From Saprospiraceae bacterium (GTDB lineage: Bacteria; Bacteroidota; Bacteroidia; Chitinophagales; Saprospiraceae): DNA of 9,968 bases. Both the position numbers and the translations under genes were made by a program. This document shows, one piece after another, positions 7,701-9,968 of the stretch (its first letter is position 1; each line of letters starts with the position of its first letter). Under the pieces are notes generated by a model. It did not search any database and was not told where the DNA came from. It saw only the letters and a program-made list of their open reading frames with translations. The stretch is from the NCBI GenBank assembly GCA_015494245.1, contig WGBN01000192.1, positions 1 to 9,968 on the forward strand, in the 5' to 3' direction.

Positions 7701-8678
7701 TCAATGGGCAGAGTCGTATTCTGCCTCCTCATCATCCAGCATGGCCGAGCCGCGATTGACATCAGAGGGATAATTGCCTTCAAAGATACAATCTCCCAGC
7801 TTCATATTGGCTTTATTTCCCTGGCCTGCAGGTTTGGGGGTATAGATGCCCCCGCCCCAAAGGAAAGCTGTGTTCTTAAAAAAAGTGCAGTGGCGCAATT
7901 CCACAGTGCATTTTCCGCTTCCGGCCAAAGCACAGATGGCCCCGCCATAATCGGCGATGTTGTCTTCAAAGAGGCAATCTTCAAAAACGGGAACGCTTTC
8001 GCCTCCTGTGCCATCAAAGTACAAAGCTCCTCCGTCGAGATCAGCTGAATTTCGCTTAAAAACACAATTGACAAAAATCGGAGCAACGCGGCTACCGGCA
8101 GATGCCGCATAAACAGCAGCCCCTGTGCGCCCGATGTTGTTGATAAAACTGCAATTGGCGATCACGGGGCTTACTACCTTGTTGGGAATGGCTTCAATAA
8201 ATAAGCCGCCACCGGCTCTTTCCCGCAAAGTGGATTCTTCATTCCCATTGGCCGCTCCGCCATAGATGATAAAGCCATCCAGAACTGTCGCCGAGCTATA
8301 TCCGTTGATATAAACCACGGAATAAACATTGTCTGTAGGAGCATCCGAACTGATCTCGCCACTCAAAAAGGTATGGTGATACTGCCAGCGGCGCTGGGTC
8401 AAAGAGGTCTCTGTGCCTGCAAAACCGCCATACAACTTCACCCCCTCTTTCAAAACGAAAGAGGCATGACGGTCTTCAAAATCCGTAGGATAATAAGTAC
8501 CCTCTGCCACCCAGACCTCATCGCCGGCCTCTGCCTCCAGTAGGATATCTGCCAAATCGGGCGAAGCATCCTCCCAGGAGGAGCCGTCTCCAAAGCCCTC
8601 CGGATGAACATAAAAGACCCTTGCATAAAGCGGACTACTCATGCAAATCCATATACCAATCAATAACAAAAACCTCAT
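7701..8678 (-). CDS. Secreted right-handed beta-helix protein (choice-of-anchor-Q type, Pmp-like repeats)
   Basis: I start this at ATG 8678-8676 (325 residues), not the in-frame ATG at 8723. The shorter form begins with a clean signal peptide, MRFLLLIGIWICMSSPLYA, probably cut after Ala19, and a promoter-like element lies between the two starts. The mature N-terminus (VFYVHPEGFGDGSSWEDA, then EVWVAEGTYYP and LYGGFAGTET) matches the opening of Bacteroidota choice-of-anchor-Q proteins. Five beta-helix rungs follow, each with a [NDH]C[ST/VLI]F..N core and mostly ending GGA[LI]Y-like; their cysteines are at 176, 205, 235, 264 and 297. Such folds bind or cut polysaccharides or act as adhesins; no catalytic residues are evident. 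Relatives are often longer and carry a type IX sorting domain, whereas this one ends in an acidic tail (DDEEAEYDSAH) without an anchor. It may be naturally short or truncated. Its stop is 117 bp before the chosen recQ start. Confidence 0.8.
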   Translation of the reverse strand: MRFLLLIGIWICMSSPLYARVFYVHPEGFGDGSSWEDASPDLADILLEAEAGDEVWVAEGTYYPTDFEDRHASFVLKEGVKLYGGFAGTETSLTQRRWQYHHTFLSGEISSDAPTDNVYSVVYINGYSSATVLDGFIIYGGAANGNEESTLRERAGGGLFIEAIPNKVVSPVIANCSFINNIGRTGAAVYAASAGSRVAPIFVNCVFKRNSADLDGGALYFDGTGGESVPVFEDCLFEDNIADYGGAICALAGSGKCTVELRHCTFFKNTAFLWGGGIYTPKPAGQGNKANMKLGDCIFEGNYPSDVNRGSAMLDDEEAEYDSAH

Positions 8679-8695
8679 TGCACCAAGTTTGTACC

Positions 8696-8703
8696 CAAAA
8701 TTA
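8696..8703 (-). promoter_or_regulatory. Candidate -7 promoter element for the beta-helix gene
   Basis: The minus strand reads TAATTTTG here, an exact TAnnTTTG match, 17 bp before the ATG at 8678. That would leave a leader of roughly a dozen bases. No good TTTG was seen about 19-21 bp further upstream, so the -33 part is weak. The position argues against the upstream ATG at 8723. Confidence 0.4.
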
Positions 8704-8750
8704 CGTATAAAAAAGGGACTCACGATTCATTTGGGTCAGCCATTTGATGC

Positions 8751-8812
8751 ACAGGTTTCCATGTCTGAGAAGCTTCACTACCGTTTCGTAGAAAGTAATG
8801 ACCGCTTCCTGT
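8751..8812 (-). repeat. Imperfect inverted repeat / possible RNA hairpin
   Basis: Three nested arm pairs can be read: 8751-8754 (ACAG) with 8809-8812 (CTGT), 8769-8773 (GAAGC) with 8804-8808 (GCTTC), and 8775-8781 (TCACTAC) with 8795-8801 (GTAATGA), closing a 13-nt loop. On the minus strand the single imperfect pair of the inner stem is a G-U wobble; on the plus strand it is a C/A mismatch. If it folds as RNA, the minus-strand transcript (the direction of the flanking genes) is favoured. A 14-nt one-sided bulge separates the outer and middle stems. It could be a dispersed intergenic repeat or a processing site; function is unknown. Confidence 0.45.
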
Positions 8813-8828
8813 TTGTTATCGGCTTTTG

Positions 8829-8908
8829 GTGCAAAAAATTGGGTTTTCTATGGTGTGTGTTGAGAGCAAACATACGTTTTCTTTTTCATTTGCCCAAATT
8901 TTTTGCAC
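8829..8908. repeat. 15/16-bp inverted repeat with 49-bp spacer
   Basis: The left arm 8829-8843 (GTGCAAAAAATTGGG) is repeated inverted at 8893-8908, differing only by one extra base pair in the A/T run. The spacer is 49 bp. The right arm is followed on the plus strand by six Ts (8909-8914), so the structure could stop transcription entering from the left, though the loop is long for an intrinsic terminator. Terminal inverted repeats of a tiny relic element are an alternative. No target-site duplication was identified. Confidence 0.5.
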
Positions 8909-8919
8909 TTTTTTGAGAA

Positions 8920-9750
8920 CTATTTGATTTTCACCCAATGACGGATTGTCCAGGAGAGCGTCAACCCACCAAAAAAGTACATGTCCTTATCGGCACTGTT
9001 GCCCCTGGCTTGATGGACAGGGTTTTCATACCTCACATTCCCTCCCAGCTCCGGAGTTCTGTAAGAAAGCGCAGCAGACAGGGGGTTGTGCTCCCTTAAA
9101 GCATCCAGATCGGGATATTTTCCACTTACATCATCTAAGTAATCCGTAAAAGTTTTTCTAAACCCGAGTTCAAAGCCGAGGTTTAAATGCTTACTCAGGC
9201 TCATGACAAAGCCGACTCCCATAGGAATGGCCCACTGCCGCAAGGAATAAGGCTCCGGCGCATCTTCAAGAATTCCCTGGCCTTCTGTACCCAGAGGTTG
9301 CAGATCAATCCATTCTCCCTGATAAAAAGCCTGGGGATTAAAGAAAAACCAGGAAGCACCAACGAAAAAATAGGGAGAAGCCATGCGTTTTTGGCTTTCG
9401 CCAAAATACGTAAAAGAGAACTCCCACTGGGCTCCCAGTTCAAAAATATCTGAACGGAAACTCAGGTTTCGCTGCCTGATCAGCAAACCCTCAAAATTGG
9501 AATCGCTGCCGGATATCACCCCCTTGTAAGCGTGAAACTTTAAGGACACATAGCGCCCAAAATTGTACCTCAGATAAACCCCATAGGCTTCGTGCAGTTC
9601 ATCCTTGTCAAAACGAACCTGCTGCAGATCGCCCATGTAATTGGATACACCGGAAAACAGGCCCAATTCCGTAGTGAGAAATCGCATCTGCCCCGAAGAC
9701 ATGGCACAGCAAAAGCCTGTAAAAGCAAAAAGTAAAAAAAAGCGTCGCAT
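8920..9750 (-). CDS. Outer-membrane beta-barrel protein, DUF6089 family, PorG-like
   Basis: The frame opens at GTG 9756 or ATG 9750. I prefer the ATG (276 residues), whose protein starts MRRFFLLFAFTGFCCAMSSG, a signal peptide probably cut just before or after the following Gln. Numbered from the ATG, YMGDLQQ at 38-44, RQRNLSFRSDIFELG at 92-106, PYFFVGASWFFFNP at 126-139, LGTEGQG at 153-159, IPMGVGF at 175-181 and KTFTDYLDDVSGKYPD at 199-214 fit the DUF6089 pattern, whose best-known member is PorG, an outer-membrane component of the type IX secretion system. Alternating hydrophobic strands and a C-terminal GGLTLSWTI strand support a barrel of about 10-12 strands. No other type IX genes are in the window, so a PorG function is inference and a generic DUF6089 barrel is possible. 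An AAGGA at 9768-9764 sits 7 nt before the GTG, so that start cannot be excluded. Confidence 0.8.
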   Translation of the reverse strand: MRRFFLLFAFTGFCCAMSSGQMRFLTTELGLFSGVSNYMGDLQQVRFDKDELHEAYGVYLRYNFGRYVSLKFHAYKGVISGSDSNFEGLLIRQRNLSFRSDIFELGAQWEFSFTYFGESQKRMASPYFFVGASWFFFNPQAFYQGEWIDLQPLGTEGQGILEDAPEPYSLRQWAIPMGVGFVMSLSKHLNLGFELGFRKTFTDYLDDVSGKYPDLDALREHNPLSAALSYRTPELGGNVRYENPVHQARGNSADKDMYFFGGLTLSWTIRHWVKIK

Positions 9751-9946
9751 AAGCACCCCATTTCCTTAAATAAACCCCACTAAAAAAGAACAAGGCAAAA
9801 TGCCCCTCCATTGGCCGCGGGGGACAGACCAATAGACAAGTGGTTCAAACAAATTGGGTTTGGAGTGCCTGGCATCCTTTATAAAAAGATGCCGGAATAA
9901 GACGGTTTTCGGAAAATGGGTCTTAGGTTAAATTCAATTTCCGGTA
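9751..9946 (-). other. Probable leader/intergenic DNA upstream of the PorG-like gene with several short stems
   Basis: No gene is recognised here. On the minus strand, in order, there is AAGAC/GTCTT with an inner TTTT/AAAA stem (9924-9899), a perfect 6-bp GGCATC/GATGCC stem (9893-9871), and then CCAAT (9857-9853), ATTGG (9833-9829) and CCAAT (9814-9810). The middle ATTGG could pair with either neighbour, so two folds compete. A small GGCA/TGCC stem (9803-9793) then leads into a T-rich run ending at about 9782, resembling a weak terminator. Together these could form an attenuator-like leader or a small RNA, but stems of 5-6 bp arise easily by chance. Confidence 0.3.
9871..9893. repeat. 6-bp perfect hairpin (GGCATC/GATGCC)
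   Basis: GGCATC at 9871-9876 and GATGCC at 9888-9893 flank an AT-rich 11-nt loop that itself contains TTTATAAA. No T-run follows on either strand, so it is not a typical intrinsic terminator. It lies within the possible leader of the PorG-like gene. Confidence 0.5.
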
Positions 9947-9954
9947 CAAATATA
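9947..9954 (-). promoter_or_regulatory. Candidate -7 promoter element for the PorG-like gene
   Basis: The minus strand reads TATATTTG, an exact TAnnTTTG match. The corresponding -33 position falls at or beyond the right edge, so it cannot be checked. No other exact match was seen between here and the start codon. If used, the leader would be about 190 nt, unusually long. Confidence 0.4.
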
Positions 9955-9968
9955 ATACTTTTCTAACT

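Larger units (their letters stand above)
8679..8919. other. Intergenic region between the beta-helix and PorG-like genes
   Basis: These 241 bp separate two leftward genes. They contain a promoter-like element at the left end and two inverted repeats (8751-8812 and 8829-8908), listed separately. No intrinsic terminator for the PorG-like gene is clear on the minus strand. A 48-codon minus-strand open stretch (8704-8847) has plausible amino acid content but no start codon near its beginning. A plus-strand open frame (ATG at 8761 to 8916, 51 residues) ends in a Phe/Leu-rich run. Neither is recognised, and I do not call either as a gene. Confidence 0.6.

Noticed and set aside
7701..7703. TGA as a recoded sense codon joining the beta-helix protein to RecQ
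   Set aside because: recQ itself ends in TGA, so the standard code applies; no selenocysteine-type structure was noticed and a fusion of these proteins makes no functional sense.
7134..8048. 304-codon plus-strand open frame
   Set aside because: It is antisense to the start of recQ and to the beta-helix gene, both of which have strong family signatures; the translation looks like a shadow.
8751..8820. Integron attC-like site
   Set aside because: GTTATCGGC near 8815 resembles the end of an attC site, but it does not fit GTTRRRY, there is no matching RYYYAAC on the other side, and there is no cassette structure or integrase.
8641..8916. 91-codon plus-strand open frame across the intergenic region
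   Set aside because: It starts inside the beta-helix gene, has no visible ribosome site or promoter, and its C-terminus is a Phe/Leu run from AT-rich DNA. It covers the inverted repeats, which explain the region better.

Overview
The window looks like a chromosomal core segment from a member of the Bacteroidota, possibly a Saprospiria/Lewinella-like lineage (the finer placement is inference). The signs are a Bacteroidota-type TamB with its typical C-terminal end, a DUF6089/PorG-like outer-membrane barrel, a RecQ of the Bacteroidota layout (zinc cysteines near the C-terminus), a choice-of-anchor-Q-type beta-helix protein, and promoter-like TAnnTTTG (-7) elements. Base composition is moderate, and intergenic DNA is clearly more AT-rich than the genes.

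Layout: positions 1-3425 (+) hold the 3' part of a tamB-like gene that enters from the left edge. It converges on a leftward block and overlaps its last gene by 14 bp. The leftward block, in transcription order, is: a DUF6089/PorG-like outer-membrane protein (9750-8920); a 241-bp intergenic stretch with two inverted repeats; a small secreted beta-helix protein (8678-7701); recQ (7583-5634); a GT4 glycosyltransferase (5641-4508); and aroC, chorismate synthase (4515-3412). recQ, the glycosyltransferase and aroC are chained by two 8-bp start/stop overlaps and very probably form one transcriptional unit. Their functions (DNA repair, glycan assembly, aromatic amino acid synthesis) are not obviously related. 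The right edge (9751-9968) is a probable promoter and long leader for the PorG-like gene.

Three genes concern the cell envelope: TamB (outer-membrane biogenesis), the PorG-like barrel (possibly type IX secretion) and the exported beta-helix protein. No tRNA, rRNA, CRISPR array, insertion sequence, phage gene or defence cassette was recognised. The least explained DNA is the structured intergenic region 8679-8919 and the leader at 9751-9947. I found no convincing new multi-gene system; the findings are mostly about gene junctions, start sites and non-coding structure.
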